DNA from: Eukaryota sp. TZLM1-RC
Taxonomy: Eukaryota > Metamonada: BaSk clade
Length of the DNA: 64,000 bases
Direction of reading: 5' to 3'
Assembly: GCA_040285825.1 (NCBI GenBank)
Contig: JAUPSS010000005.1
Coordinates: forward strand, 124,001-188,000
Of the stretch, positions 28,196 to 39,072 are shown piece by piece; positions within the stretch are counted from its first letter, which is position 1; every line of letters starts with the position of its first letter. The notes beneath the pieces were generated by a model. It saw only the letters and a program-made list of their open reading frames with translations, made no database searches and was not told the DNA's origin. A program made the position numbers and the translations under genes.

Positions 28196-29460
28196 TTGCG
28201 TCATCATGTGAGTCTTGATATGGGTGCCGATAAATCAGCCATGGTTATTATCACTTCAGGTATGGGATGTTTTTCTTGTTTGTGTTTTGTTTTAAATTAT
28301 TATTATTTAGATGATGTTCAGATTGTTGATTTTTGTGGTTCAGATACTTGCACTCCAGATGTGGGATGTTTTGGTTTAAATTCTTGTTATTACGCATATG
28401 TTCAGTTGGATGTGTATGGTTATAATTGATGTCTTGAATACAGTAACTTTCAACATCTCTTATCAACAAACCCTACTTCTGTTGATTTAACAATGGATGG
28501 AGATGTTGAAACAAATCCTTGTCGCAAAAAGAGAAAATTCAATAGTAAAGTAATCATTCCGTCAAAAAATTATTGGACACGAGACTTTTGACCAACAAAC
28601 ATCAAAGCGTCGTGCGGAAAAAACAACAATAATCACAAAATTGCGAAAGATGTACTGAAAATACAATGTTGAATATCGAGAACAGGAAGATTTTGACAAA
28701 GAAACAAATGCAACCGAGTATGGTCAACAAAATTGAGCCAAGTCGTAGTGGCATCAAGCCTGATCTTTTGATTCAATTCAAATCAATGACCACAAATCAA
28801 AATCTTCCCACTGTTATGTGCTGTGATCTTGAAACCTATCAGGATGATCAACTTTACAAAAACAATGAGAAACATTGTATCAAACCTAATAAAATTATTG
28901 ATAAAATAAGCAAAGAAGTTGTAACGCTTTTGAAATGAAAAACTGATGAGCAAATGGATGAATGGATTTCAGACCAAAAAATCTTTTTAAGTTCCATTGT
29001 TATTGTGATGTTTGACCAACACAAAGTTCAATTTGAAAGTAAATATTCGATACTGTTGAAAATGAGTCATCAAATTACCAGTTTACCTGAAATTGATATG
29101 GATGTACAGGTAGAATTGTTCGATAACGAAGAAACTTTCCTTCGTATATTTTCAAACATTATTGGTAGTTATTTACCACATTGTTTATTGAATCACAATT
29201 TAATCAACTTTGCTTTACAAATTTTGAAAAACACTTAAAACACAAGCCTGAACAGTTTCCACGATTTCTAGCTGATGGTCTCAATCGAGTATGTGGCTCC
29301 AGTGATGTTTGTCAATTTTGAGAATAATTTTAAATTCAATTATGAAAGAAATTTCAATCGTTTCATTAATGTATATTTTGACAAAGTAGATGTGGAAAAT
29401 GTTACTATTATTATTTTAGCTTGTAACAGTGAGAGTTGCAGACTCAGTAACAAAGGCTAA
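28196..29460 (+). pseudogene. Decayed mobile element or viral insertion: 2A-like motif and PolB-exonuclease-like remnant
   Basis: Several frames separated by stops. At 28493 a frame reads MDGDVETNPC then a basic RKKRKF, resembling the 2A ribosome-skipping core (GDVETNPGP) with its final Gly-Pro lost. A Lys/Arg/Glu-rich segment follows in another frame. The frame from 28666 on, interrupted by TGA at 28936, contains VMCCDLETYQDD (Exo I D-x-E type) and later LFDNEETFLRIFSNII plus HCLLNHNLINFALQIL, which has the spacing of the family-B DNA polymerase Exo II motif (N-x3-F-D) with the Asp replaced by Ala. This points to a decayed Polinton-like, viral or linear-plasmid polymerase, but it is a pattern match only. 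Confidence 0.35.
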
Positions 29461-30073
29461 ACAAAACTTTTCGATAGAAATAAGCTGGGTTGTTTAAATG
29501 TGTTTGCAATTGCTGAAGCCAGAATGAGTGGTCATGAAAGATCTCCGTATCTGTGTAGTACATAGTTTTTGTAATTATTCTGCACGAAAATTGATCGTGT
29601 ACTTATGGGGAATTTTCCATGACGTAGATTTTGAAAATTCTCTCGTCATTCAATTAATGGGGTGTGCAGTAATTACCAGTAATAGTCAAGGTTTTTGGTT
29701 GAGTTTTAAAATGTGACTGATTCAAAAGGAATAAAACTTACCTTTAACTCAGTTCTGTATTAAAAACCTCTTCCTTTGTTTCGAGAAAACAAATTACAAA
29801 AGATTTGCTTGTTAGAATTCACCTTAATTGACTTACACAATCTCTTCCCAATTGATGTTGTGGTCCTCAAGTGTTCTACAACGTGAATCTTGCTAGCACG
29901 GTGATCAGATCGACAAGTTGTTGTTTCTTTCCAATCTTCCTGTTGCATGAGTCAACTGGATATTGTATATGATTTCTGAAGAAATAAGAAGTAGAAATAA
30001 CGTATATTTTAATCTTTTGCTTTAATCATTCTACAATACTCAACTTAAAATATCAATTTATTCAAGACTAAAA
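29461..30073. other. Intergenic, about 610 bp
   Basis: Short frames only: plus 29528-29716 (62 codons) and minus 29948-29760 (62 codons, Lys/Arg-rich). Neither is recognisable. It may be further decayed parts of the element to the left. Confidence 0.3.
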
Positions 30074-31984
30074 TTATAAAATCTTTTGGAACTTAGTTTT
30101 CCCCCGTTTGCCCCTTTTTCCTTTTACATTAACTGGCTTTGATTCCTTTTCAAATGTTAATTTCTCGAAGAAGTTGTGAGCAAAATCATCAGTAGAAATA
30201 CCCTTGAAGTAACTTTTACAATAATCTGACACCTCCTTAACTGAACCACACGTGACCAAAAACTCCACAAAACCATCAGCACCATCACTGGGGAAACCAA
30301 AGTCTAAAACTTGTTGTCTCGCCCAATTAAATAAACTTGATGAACATGTAAAGCCATTAGATTGAGAGTCAGGAGTAGCAGCTGGGCTTGTAACAGGTTT
30401 AGCACTGGACTTATTGTTTGGTTGATATCCCCAAATATTGGATACATTATTAGAATTACTTTCAGTGGGTTCACCATTGATGGGTGCGACAGGTACGGGT
30501 GCGACGATTGGTTTGGGACTTGGTTTATTGGAGCTCGGAGCAGGTTTTGAGCCATTAAGTAAAGCCAAACGTTCACTGAGAGTCAAATGACTTGGTTTGA
30601 CTTGCTCCGACTTCTGACCTAGTTGACGTTTCAGCCTTTCTTCTTCCTGGATTTCTTTCAAACTCTTTTGAGGTTTAACATTTGCATTTGGCTTTGTAAC
30701 ACTTTGCTGCGCTGTCCATTTCAACTTGCTTTCACTAGTGACCTTGCTTGCCGCTTGTTTAGCTTTACGCAGTTCTTCAGCTTTCTTCATTTGTTCACGC
30801 TGAATATCAGCCAAAGAGAGGCGTTGTTTGGTGGGTTTTGGTTGAGACGAACCAAGACTTTCTCTTGACTTTTGCTGAGCTTGACTAATTTTGACCGAAA
30901 CCACGTCACCAAGACTCACATCAGAAACAGGGCGTGTGGATAAAGCATCATACTCATAGCTTGAACTTTCCTTTGCCTGGGGGGTAAAAAACTGAGGGGA
31001 TTCCTGAACGGAAGGTCTGATTGGAGTGGTTTCCTTTGGCTGAGAAGGCTTGGAAGGCTTCTTTTTCGAACTTTTCCATTTTATAGGAATAAAGTCCTGG
31101 TCAAAAAGATCTTGACTATCCTTGACTGATGACGTGGCAATCTGGGGGGATCTTTGAAACCGTGATACCAGTGGGGAAGAAGGAGAAACGGTAACCAAGA
31201 AAGAACCATAACTATCAATCCATTCACTAAGCAAAACAAAACCTTTTTCTTCAAAATTCAATGATTTTTGATCAAAATTATTGATCCTAATTTCCAATTC
31301 TTGAGGTAGAAAGCCCTCTTGATACCATCTTTGCATGACGGGTGATGCATAAGGACCTTGGAGATTACCATGAGAGTCCACATATTCAAAGTTGAGCAGG
31401 GAAATCCCTGGTGGCTGGCTGGGTTGGGATTCATCTTGTTTCTGGGGGACTTGCAAATGGATCTTTGCAGGTTCCGTGCTATGGTTAGAAATGGGGTTGG
31501 GGTTAGGGTTGGGGTTAGCAACTGGAAGAAGAGGCTCCTCCAACTCCACGAGACCATCAGCAACAGGTCTACCGGTGTCATTAGCACTAGCAACTACAGA
31601 CGTGTCTTCATCCCAATCCAAGTCAAGGGAGGTTGAATTCTCGGGAGCTTGCCAAACTTGGAGGTCCTTTGGTTCGGGTTTTGGTTCGGGGCGGGTGAAT
31701 TCAAAAGACTTCTTCTCGGCACGACGCCGTCCACCGCGTACTGGGGCAGGGGTGCCACGTGGTCTACGTTCTTTCCTGGTGTTGGCTTTTTGAATACGTT
31801 GTTGTTCGAAAGACGTAACAATTGAAGGGTCAAACTCAGGGTTGAGCAGACAATGTGGGTCGTGACGGGTGCTGTTGAAAGCTTCATCTATTTCTTCCAA
31901 CCATGAAGGAAAGGAGGAGGAAGGATTGTACAGTGAGATCAGTTGTTCACGCGAATATGAAACGTCGTTGAGAGGCAGAGACAT
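30074..31984 (-). CDS. GIGYF-like GYF-domain translational repressor
   Basis: About 636 residues from the ATG at 31984; an earlier in-frame ATG at 32050 would add 22 unlikely residues. Residues 1-15 include YSREQLI, a canonical eIF4E/4EHP-binding motif (Y-x4-L-hydrophobic), placed at the extreme N-terminus as in GIGYF proteins. A basic RGG-like stretch follows (RGGRRRAEKK). A GYF domain at about 200-255 has FEYVDSHGNLQGPYASPVMQRWYQEGFLP. A long coiled, Lys/Gln-rich middle (ADIQREQMKKAEELRKAKQ) and a C-terminal helical domain (FNWARQQVLDFG ... FVEFLVTCGSVKEVSDYCKSYFKG) complete the GIGYF layout. Expected role: recruiting 4EHP and decay factors to silence mRNAs. Confidence 0.82.
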   Translation of the reverse strand: MSLPLNDVSYSREQLISLYNPSSSFPSWLEEIDEAFNSTRHDPHCLLNPEFDPSIVTSFEQQRIQKANTRKERRPRGTPAPVRGGRRRAEKKSFEFTRPEPKPEPKDLQVWQAPENSTSLDLDWDEDTSVVASANDTGRPVADGLVELEEPLLPVANPNPNPNPISNHSTEPAKIHLQVPQKQDESQPSQPPGISLLNFEYVDSHGNLQGPYASPVMQRWYQEGFLPQELEIRINNFDQKSLNFEEKGFVLLSEWIDSYGSFLVTVSPSSPLVSRFQRSPQIATSSVKDSQDLFDQDFIPIKWKSSKKKPSKPSQPKETTPIRPSVQESPQFFTPQAKESSSYEYDALSTRPVSDVSLGDVVSVKISQAQQKSRESLGSSQPKPTKQRLSLADIQREQMKKAEELRKAKQAASKVTSESKLKWTAQQSVTKPNANVKPQKSLKEIQEEERLKRQLGQKSEQVKPSHLTLSERLALLNGSKPAPSSNKPSPKPIVAPVPVAPINGEPTESNSNNVSNIWGYQPNNKSSAKPVTSPAATPDSQSNGFTCSSSLFNWARQQVLDFGFPSDGADGFVEFLVTCGSVKEVSDYCKSYFKGISTDDFAHNFFEKLTFEKESKPVNVKGKRGKRGKTKFQKIL

Positions 31985-32050
31985 TGAGAGAAAACAGAAT
32001 ATTTTGGGTTTAATTGGTAAATACGAATAAGTTTTATTCCCTTGAAGCAT

Positions 32051-33655
32051 TCACATTTTAAAACTCAACCAAAAACCTTAACTAATGCTTTTACCTACTC
32101 AACCCATCATTTGAATGACGGGAGATTTTCGCTACTGACTTGCATAGCAACTTGCTTGCTATAAAACCACGCAATGTTATTCACAATGGATTTAATAGAA
32201 CGAGGAAGGGCTTTCAATAACGAAAATACAATAAAACAATTATTTATACAATTCTGTTGTTCCAAAGCAGAAAATCAGATGTACGACCACTTTCTTTGAG
32301 AAGTTTTCCTCAATCATCTAAAAAGTTACATATTCACTTCAAATGGTACCAAAAATTGAATTGCCATTTGTTGTTGTTACTGAACTAGGCTGGTAGACAA
32401 TAAAGCTCTCATTTCTTCTTTTCACCTTTGGTATTTCTACCTAACGGCAACAAATTGGAAGAAATATGATGTTTCTGCCTCTTGCTCCATTGAGACGTTG
32501 AATGAGAACTTCGTATTTTTTGATTTCTGGGAAAACTCTGCAGCTATTTCGTCAAGAAGATCTACATATAGATGAACCAACTGAACAAGTTATTGAGCTA
32601 CATTCATTCGAAATTTTCAATTCTGACAATGATATTTTATAGTGTGTTGATATTGGAACAAATCTAGACATTGAGTACAAACAAAAGGTGGAAATATTTC
32701 AAATTTTTGACTACTTCATTGTACCAAAAACAATAACTCGATGGCAAAGAAATTAAGTAAAGAGCACAACCAAAATATAGCAAATATTTTTACTGATTCC
32801 AAACGACAATAAATTGATTCTGTTATTATTTTTTTAGAACAAAGTTTGAAAGAATTAGATCAAGCCAAAGAGATTGAAAGTCAAAAAACCAAGATAAAAA
32901 ACCTAGCCTCCAAAAATTTCTGTCCAAAAAGATGCTATTACCCTTATCTCTGTTGTTATTGGTGGGTACGACTTAAATGAAAGGCAATTAAATAATCACA
33001 ACGACAAAGATATTTTTGTAGCTTCAACTGACATCCTGGACTCTTATATTATTACTGATGATTGTTAAAAAATACACGATTAATCCGTCACTTTTATGCA
33101 ACATTTTTTAAACCATATTTCGATGTTAACTATTTTTGATAACAAAATTTAAAGCAGATTATTTGGCAGATTTCCAACCTTAAAAACTTTGACTTGCCCT
33201 TGGTGCTTTGTCGTTCAGTGAAAGAATATTGTCCAAAAAGATCAAGATTCCAAACTACTGAATGACACAATGGAGTCCTTTGTTGAAAACGTAAACGATT
33301 TTTAAGTCATTGATACTCTTCAATTTTAATCACTTTGTATTTATGTGGAGCTGGAAATAGTTTGGCCGATGTGTCTTCTCACTTACTGAACAAAACCAAA
33401 CATGAACTTACTGGATTTGAAAAAGGAAAAAAGAAACCTAGTCCAGCTTGGTAATTGAAATTGTTGAATAAAATTGTCAATAACTGGTCAACATGAGATA
33501 AGTGACTGCTCAAATACTGTGTTCATGACGGTTTACTGGTGTATGAAATCATCAATTATTTCCTCAAACCTGATACCCAAAAACTTCTGAACCTATTTTT
33601 GATGAAAATTATTAAATGTGGATCGATAAATTTATGTCCTAACCAAAATAATCAA
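32051..33655. other. Gene-poor decayed region, 1.6 kb
   Basis: Holds the GIGYF promoter and a REL-LINE C remnant (32340-32600, minus). The rest (about 32640-33655) shows many short frames with stops and no recognisable protein; it may be degraded retroelement sequence. Confidence 0.4.
32340..32600 (-). mobile_element. REL-LINE C remnant
   Basis: Reverse complement resembles 1020-1180: CAGAAATCAAAAAATACGAAG parallels the SKKSKYE segment (KKSKYE... here KSKKYEVLIQRLN in one frame), then FLPI, ending near TTGGTACCATTTG. It corresponds to the end of the endonuclease domain of family C. Several frames; non-functional. Confidence 0.4.
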
Positions 33656-34834
33656 ACAGTGATTGAATCACTTAATCTTAATGCGAACAAATGTCTTCTG
33701 ATTGGGTCTTCTGCTCAGGATGTTGTGATAGACGATTCTGTTGTCACTTTGACTATTTATAGTAGTGATGCTTTTAAGTCCTTGGTTGTTGGTTAGGAAG
33801 TGTGCCTCAAATTCAGAATGAATTACAAGTTATTTTGGAGAAAATGAAAATAATGAAAATTGAACTTGATTCAATTTCTTCTTTAGATTTAGAAAAGCAT
33901 ATTAAATTTTTCATGCTTAAAATTTGCTTTACTGGGAGAATAACCCACATTTTGAAATCTTGTCCTCCTTCTATAGCATTAGATTTTTGGCGTCGGTATC
34001 ACTGAAGTGTTCTAGTAGTTTGAGTTGTTATAAAGAGTCTAAGTTGATATGGTACAAGGTTAGACATTTTCAGTACAAGTTTAGCAAAGTATATTGGTAC
34101 AAGTTTAGTTTTGCTTTTTATCATCTATGCGTCTTCGATCTTTTATTTGGCCTGATAATCTTCCTCATAAATTAATTTGAAAATGTGGAAAGACCGGCAC
34201 TGCAACCCATTTGTTTAATTGTAATCGTTTTATTACTTTTAGATCAAAAGTGCATGATGCAGTTCATAATCAGCTTTATTGTATGTTTAAGGTTTACAAG
34301 ATTGAATCTGTTGTAGAACCTTTGCTTTCAAATCTGGCTGATGAATCTGACAGAAATTCTTTTGGTGACAACCGTGGTGATGTGCTGGTTCCCGGACTTG
34401 AAGGATCAATGATCATTATTGATGTCAGATCTACTGATGTATCAAACAGCTCAAATGAAAAACTGGCACAATCTTATAATTCACCTTTACGTAGAGTTGA
34501 AGAAGCGAAAATTATTAAGTACACAGAAAAAATCAATAATCTGAATTCCAACTCACATACTCATTACATTCTTTGTCCTTTTGCTTTTTCTTTATTTGGA
34601 ACCTTGGGTAAAACTGCGCTATCTTTTTTGGACGATTTCTCTTCTATTGTCAAAAACAGAACTGGAAGAATATTTGACCGAACGTTTTGGCAAAACAGAA
34701 TTGTATTTTCTATTTTTAAGGGAATGCATAGTCTTGTTTCTAGCTGGTTGTTATCACTAGAAAAATTTTATGAAGAAAATGCTGTACGTAAGTTTTCAAT
34801 AGTAGATGTGGAGTTTGAGGAGATTGATTTTTAG
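33656..34834 (+). mobile_element. REL-LINE B copy, 5'-truncated and broken
   Basis: Begins in the reverse-transcriptase palm/thumb region (LNANKCLLIGSSAQDV, equivalent to LHLNASKCLLIGSSAQDL of the 41-44 kb copy), continues with PQIQNELQVILEKMK and IKFFMLKICFTGRITHILKS in a second frame, and has a clean C-terminal frame 34211-34834: HDAVHNQLYCMFKVYK, NRGDVLVPGLEG, IIIDVRSTDVS, KIIKYTEK, ALSFLDDF, WQNRIVFSIFKG. The central part is deleted or shifted. The element stop is 84 bp upstream of and co-oriented with the Bud13-like gene. Confidence 0.75.
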
Positions 34835-34918
34835 TTTTTTACAATTTTGTTTGAAACAAAAATGTATAAAGAAAAGTTTAGCAAGACTCATAACAAGATG
34901 TATATTTTTAGTTGTCAC

Positions 34919-35404
34919 ATGCCTCTTCGCATTTCCCAATCTCAGGAACCTCCACCAGCTCAGCAACCAGAACATGTTATCAAAATCACAACTCAACATT
35001 TACAATCCAGCACAACTAGTTCAACCGAGCCGATTATTGACAATACTGATTTGCTTGATGAAAATGAACCTGTTACTTTATTTGAAGAAGAACCATTACC
35101 AACTTATATTCAAAAACCTTCAAAAGTGTTGACACCTTCAGAAAAAGCCGATCTGTCTACTTTAGACCCCATGGCTAACTGGGATGACCCTTCACTTCCA
35201 CATGTGGATAGGAAAAGACTGGATTCTGCCAGGTATCACTTATCACGTTCGAGTTCACCCCCATCAGCACCATCAAAAGCGTATTGGCCGAATAGATTTG
35301 ATATTACACCAGGACCAAAATGGGATGGTGTTGTTAGAGGTAATGGCCATGAGGTGAAGGTGCTGCAGATGTGTGCTGAAAAAGAGTTTAAAATAATAAA
35401 ATAA
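34919..35404 (+). CDS. Bud13/Cwc26-like splicing factor (short)
   Basis: About 161 residues from the ATG at 34919 (the frame is open further upstream to 34847, where it enters retroelement-flanking DNA). The C-terminus has the Bud13 signature: DPMANW (about 83-88) and, near the end, WPNRFDITPGPKWDGVVRGNGHE, corresponding to the PPNRF.I.PG.RWDGVDRSNGFE motif of Bud13, a RES-complex subunit of the activated spliceosome. The last 10-15 residues are Lys/Glu-rich. Bud13 homologues are usually 250-600 residues; the long N-terminal disordered part is reduced to an acidic segment here. Two Bud13 core residues differ (VVRGN for VDRSN). Family assignment is good; whether it is functional is unproven. 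Confidence 0.65.
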   Translation: MPLRISQSQEPPPAQQPEHVIKITTQHLQSSTTSSTEPIIDNTDLLDENEPVTLFEEEPLPTYIQKPSKVLTPSEKADLSTLDPMANWDDPSLPHVDRKRLDSARYHLSRSSSPPSAPSKAYWPNRFDITPGPKWDGVVRGNGHEVKVLQMCAEKEFKIIK

Positions 35405-35453
35405 TAAAATGTTACATGAATAAATTTTATACAAATTAGCCATAAAACAAATA

Positions 35454-36459
35454 CTACTGTTGAAGTGGGTTTCTAGCTACAAAAGCTGCATGCCACTCAA
35501 GAGAATTCTCAATTGTTCGAATCCAATGGTCACGATCTGCCAATGAAGCAGCTTGACAAATAAAGGTTCTATCTGTTGTTGTAATCTCAAAACAAAAGCT
35601 TCTGCCATATTTTTCAACATCTTCAACAATCTTGACGCTATTGCTGGGCACCTGGAACACACCCAAGGCAAGAGGAGGAGTACAGAATTCTGTTTTAAAG
35701 TAAGACAGAATTACTCCATGTTTGTGTGAAACTCGAAGTCTAAAAAACCTATTCTTCCAATTCTTTCTAAACAAACCCATTTTAACGAGCCATCCGTCAG
35801 TTCTTGGTGCTTTACCGAGAGAAGACTTGGAGAACAATGGCTCGCTGTCATCAATCTGGAGGTGAGCTGGAATGGGTGTCTCGGGTTCATCGGCTTGGTT
35901 GGAGGAAGAAGAAGAATCATTGAGACGTTGTTTCAATGTAGCAATATCATTAGAAAGTGAATCATTAGACTGTTTAAGAGAAAAGATTTCTTCCTTTAAT
36001 GCAAGATTTTCATCCTTGAGAGAGGCATTTGATTGTTGTAGTTCATCATTGATTGAGAGAAGACCACTTGCTTTGTTTCTTTGGGCTTCCAGTTCAACTT
36101 CAGTTTCTTCCAGGGAGGTTTTGAGGACAGGAATTTCAGAGATCTGCGTGTTGAGATCATCAACTTGGGTTTTGAGTTGGTTTATTTCCTTCTCGTAAAC
36201 AGGACAGTTTTCACAAGGTGCTTGTTCTTGAGGATTGTTGGAGAGTTCTTCCAAAGAAGCTTTGAGTTGTGCAATTTCATCAGTGAGGGTGTCGTTTAAT
36301 TGCGTGGATGCTAAGTTGAATAAGAGTGCAACACATACTGGTATAGTCTGCATGAAGCTTTTTAAACTCCTGACGGAGAAGTTTGAGTTTGTGTCGGTCA
36401 TCAAGTTTGGGACGAGAAGCATCGTCCTGAATAGGTGTATCGTTTGAAGGGGAAGCCAT
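35454..36459 (-). CDS. Coiled-coil plus PH-domain protein (28-nt intron)
   Basis: Spliced product of about 325 residues. Exon 1 (36459-36339) reads MASPSNDTPIQDD, then a basic helix (RHKLKLLRQEFKKLH). After a 28-nt intron (36338-36311), exon 2 (36310-35454) resumes in frame with STQLNDTLTDEIAQLKAS. A long coiled coil (about 45-185) is followed by a PH domain (about 210-318): DGWLVKMGLFRKNWKNRFF (strands 1-2), LALGVFQV, RSFCFEITTTDRTF and the closing helix DRDHWIRTIENSLEW with its invariant Trp. Likely a membrane or phosphoinositide adaptor. Without splicing, the frame would lack the N-terminus, so the intron is well supported. Its upstream 70 nt match the glutathione synthase gene's. Confidence 0.75.
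36311..36338 (-). other. 28-nt spliceosomal intron (phase 1)
   Basis: Starts GTATGTGTTG and ends TTATTCAACTTAG on the minus strand. Removal joins ATG-initiated exon 1 to the coiled-coil frame as GAC-TAT-ACC-A|CA-TCC-ACG. The ATPase intron at 55732-55759 has the same length and the same 10-base start and TTATTCA near the end. Confidence 0.75.
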
Positions 36460-36529
36460 TCTTACAGATGATGTCTATAACAATGAAAAAAGTGTCCTTT
36501 TTACACCGATGTAGAGTGAATGAGTTTTT
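36460..36529 (-). promoter_or_regulatory. 70-nt upstream block shared with the glutathione synthase gene
   Basis: Ungapped match to 3063-3132 (about 63 of 70 by eye), ending exactly at the ATG. A weaker relative may precede the PIH1/CS-like gene (CCTCATTC-CTTTACATC ... CACTT ... TATAGA, about 49297-49342). Confidence 0.55.
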
Positions 36530-36581
36530 GAGAAACAAAGATTTTGATTCATTTGACAAGAAATAAACGTAAAATACACAA

Positions 36582-38170
36582 TTAAAACTCCACATCCTCA
36601 AAACCTGCCTCCCCTACATCAAAACAATTAATTGCTAAAGATTCAGAAAATTTCCCAAAAGAAGAGAGTTAATCAGAAATTAGTTTTACAATTCCCTTAA
36701 AAATAGAAAACACAATCCTGTTTTGCCAAAAAACCTGATTGAAAATTCTTCCAGTTATTTCCTTTACAACTACAACAAAATCCTCATGGAAAGCCATAGC
36801 AGCCTTACCTCGAGATCCAAGCAAAGAAACAACGAAGGGACATAAATTATATTGGGCATGAGAATTTTCATTTACGGAGGAGATGAGTTTCCCATAATTA
36901 GCAATTTTATATTTTTCGCCTGCAAGAAGAGCATTATTTACATCCGAGTTAATGAGATGTTCGTTAGAAGAATTACAAGGGTCAATAGACATGGCGTCTC
37001 AAATAGTAAAACTACCATTTAAACCAAGAACAACTAGATCACCTCTTGTCAGACCCGTAGAAGCTCTGTTGTAACGCGTACCATCAATATTGGGGTCATC
37101 AAGAATTAATTTTGATAACAACGGCTCTAAAAAGGAATCTACTCGATATGATTTGCACATTACATAAATTTGGTCGCTGACATTATTATACACTTTGCTT
37201 GTCAATGTAATTCAATGTTTACAGTTTAAAAGATGAGTAAACAAAAGAGGTTTACCACATTTACAAGTTAAAAGATTGGGCAAATTGTTTGGCCATAGAA
37301 AACAACGAAAACGCATGTTTAAAAGCCGTTCATTGTTTTTTAACAAAAGTTTATAGACAGAGGGAATTTGAGTTACTAAAGCAGCAGCAGAACTATGACG
37401 AATGTCCTTTAAAAAATTACCGAAGGCGGGATTTTCAGTTTTGGCCAAGCCAAGTCTTATTTCATAATCCTAGCTTTCATATAATTTAATGGTGCTGAAG
37501 CTTCTTCAGACAAAAGTGTAAATTTGTAAGTGATCGGTTGGGAATTTCTTGAACATTTTGAGGAAAACACTGAATCCAGATAACACTAGGCAAATTATTT
37601 AATTCAATTCGAAATTGATTTAAATAAAAATTTCATTCACCATCGATCAGATGAACATCATAAGGGAACCTTTGGTAAAATTCAAAAACAAAAAATTTTC
37701 AACCTCCTAAAACAGCTGCTTTACATAAAATCGAAGATTTAGTGAAACCGATTCCACCCAATTCAACAGAACAAAAAACATGATTTCGAATTAAAAATTC
37801 ATTTACCTCCAATAAGGAAGAACATAGTTTGACCCGAAGTTTGTTGAAAGATCTACAAAAATCAAAAGATACGAGTTGACCTTAAAATATGAGAGAATTT
37901 TCCAGAATAACAAAATTTTAAAATACAAAATCTGATGTGTTTTTCAATATCACATTCAGCAATAACATTAAGATCCTTGTCAAAATTCTCCAATAAATTG
38001 TTCAACTGGGAATAAATTTTATCCAAATTACCTTGCCAACAAGAGATCCATTTTCAAAAAAAATATTCCATAAGACCAGATCAGCAGCTTGATTATTGCA
38101 TTGGTAGGTACACTTTTGACCAAAAACGTCCTTGAATTCGACAAAGAACAAGTCCAATAAACTTGTCTTG
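36582..38170 (-). mobile_element. REL-LINE B copy, decayed
   Basis: Frames in order from high to low coordinates: thumb region (near 38170-37900), GIGFTKSSIL, WIQCFPQNVQEIPNRSL, then LAKTENPAFGNFLKDI with CKCGKPLLFTHLLNCKH (37448-37212), YNNVSDQIYVMCKSYRVDSFLEPLLSKL plus RGDLVVLGLNGSF (37205-36999) and MSIDPCNSSNEHL to RIVFSIFKG (36992-36669). After an internal stop the frame ends AGFEDVEF, TAA at 36584-36582. Multiple shifts and stops. It terminates about 120 bp upstream of and co-oriented with the PH-domain gene. Confidence 0.75.
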
Positions 38171-38213
38171 TCAATTCTGATATACAAGAGAATACAAGAA
38201 TTCTGGTAGTTTC

Positions 38214-38400
38214 TTGTTGTCTCTTGTAGTTTTAGAAGTCATTTTATCTGATGCTAATGACCTTCTTGCGTCTACCAAAGCACTTCCCTCCTTTGTGTCC
38301 CCAGTGTCTACTCAGCTATCGGTCAAGCTTCCGGAAGTAGAACCGTTAATTGAGGAAAAAAGAAGCAGTTTTTGGAAAGTTTCCCTTTTTCCATTCCACA
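38214..38400 (+). pseudogene. Copy of an internal fragment of the 47.8-48.6 kb gene
   Basis: About 185 bp nearly identical to part of the coiled-coil gene at 48170-47990 (VLEVILSDANDLLASTKALPS, SVKLPEVEPLIEEK). A three-base loss near GAGGAAAAAA and a few substitutions separate them. It joins directly to the repeat at 38407-38690. Confidence 0.85.
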
Positions 38401-38406
38401 GATGAC

Positions 38407-38690
38407 TTTACGGTTACTGGGAATTTCAGTTATCATGCATTGCCCTGTGAAATTCACTCATGTTTTCAACTTCCTCAATGTCTACTCACAGGCTGTAAGA
38501 GACATGTAGCGTCATTTGACAAAGACAATCATGATCTTCATCAATGGGCTACCTCACTTAAATACACCTACTGCTTTCACAGAACAAAGCCTCGCGACTT
38601 GATGTATCTAAGTGGATCTACCAAATGCTACTAAGGTTTTTATAGATCTGTCTCAAAAGCTTTTAAAAACAGTAAAAATAAACAAAATGA
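38407..38690 (+). repeat. Copy of the dispersed repeat at 15780-16065
   Basis: Inverted relative to the 15.8-16.1 kb copy. It keeps an open frame ending CYFHRT-like KYTYCFHRTKPRDLMYL, SGSTKCY, then TAA (38635-38637 region), followed by an A-rich tail (AAAATAAACAAAATG). The frame is fused upstream to the captured 48-kb gene fragment through a short junction (TTCCACAGATGAC). Confidence 0.7.
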
Positions 38691-39072
38691 AAATAAAATA
38701 AAATTTCTGTTCATTCAGGTGGATTTTTTTCAAATATTGCACATGAAGAAAGACGTGTGATAAGTAAAATGGTTGATCGCGAAATAATAATAATAAATTA
38801 ATTAATAAACTAAAATGCAAAAGAAGTTGGACATTATGCCAAAAATGTCAAAATCAATGACAACACCAAGAAAATATTCAACAGTAAAAACAAAATTAAT
38901 TAAAAGATGATGAACGTTTGGCAAAACAACTTCAGAGTTTAGAAAAATAAAGATTTTATTTTATTTTTAAAAATGACATTCCCAGATACAATTGAAATGA
39001 GTGATTAACCAATGTATAAACAGAATCCAATCACAATATTAAATAAATATTGTGTAAAAATTAAAAATAATG
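38691..39072. other. Intergenic, 380 bp
   Basis: Very AT-rich; no ORF or RNA gene recognised between the patchwork repeat and the minisatellite. Confidence 0.4.

Noticed and set aside
31488-31520. Telomere-like GGGGTTGGGGTTAGGG run
   Set aside because: It is coding sequence on the minus strand (NPNPNPNPIS in the GIGYF-like protein), short and imperfect; not an interstitial telomere.
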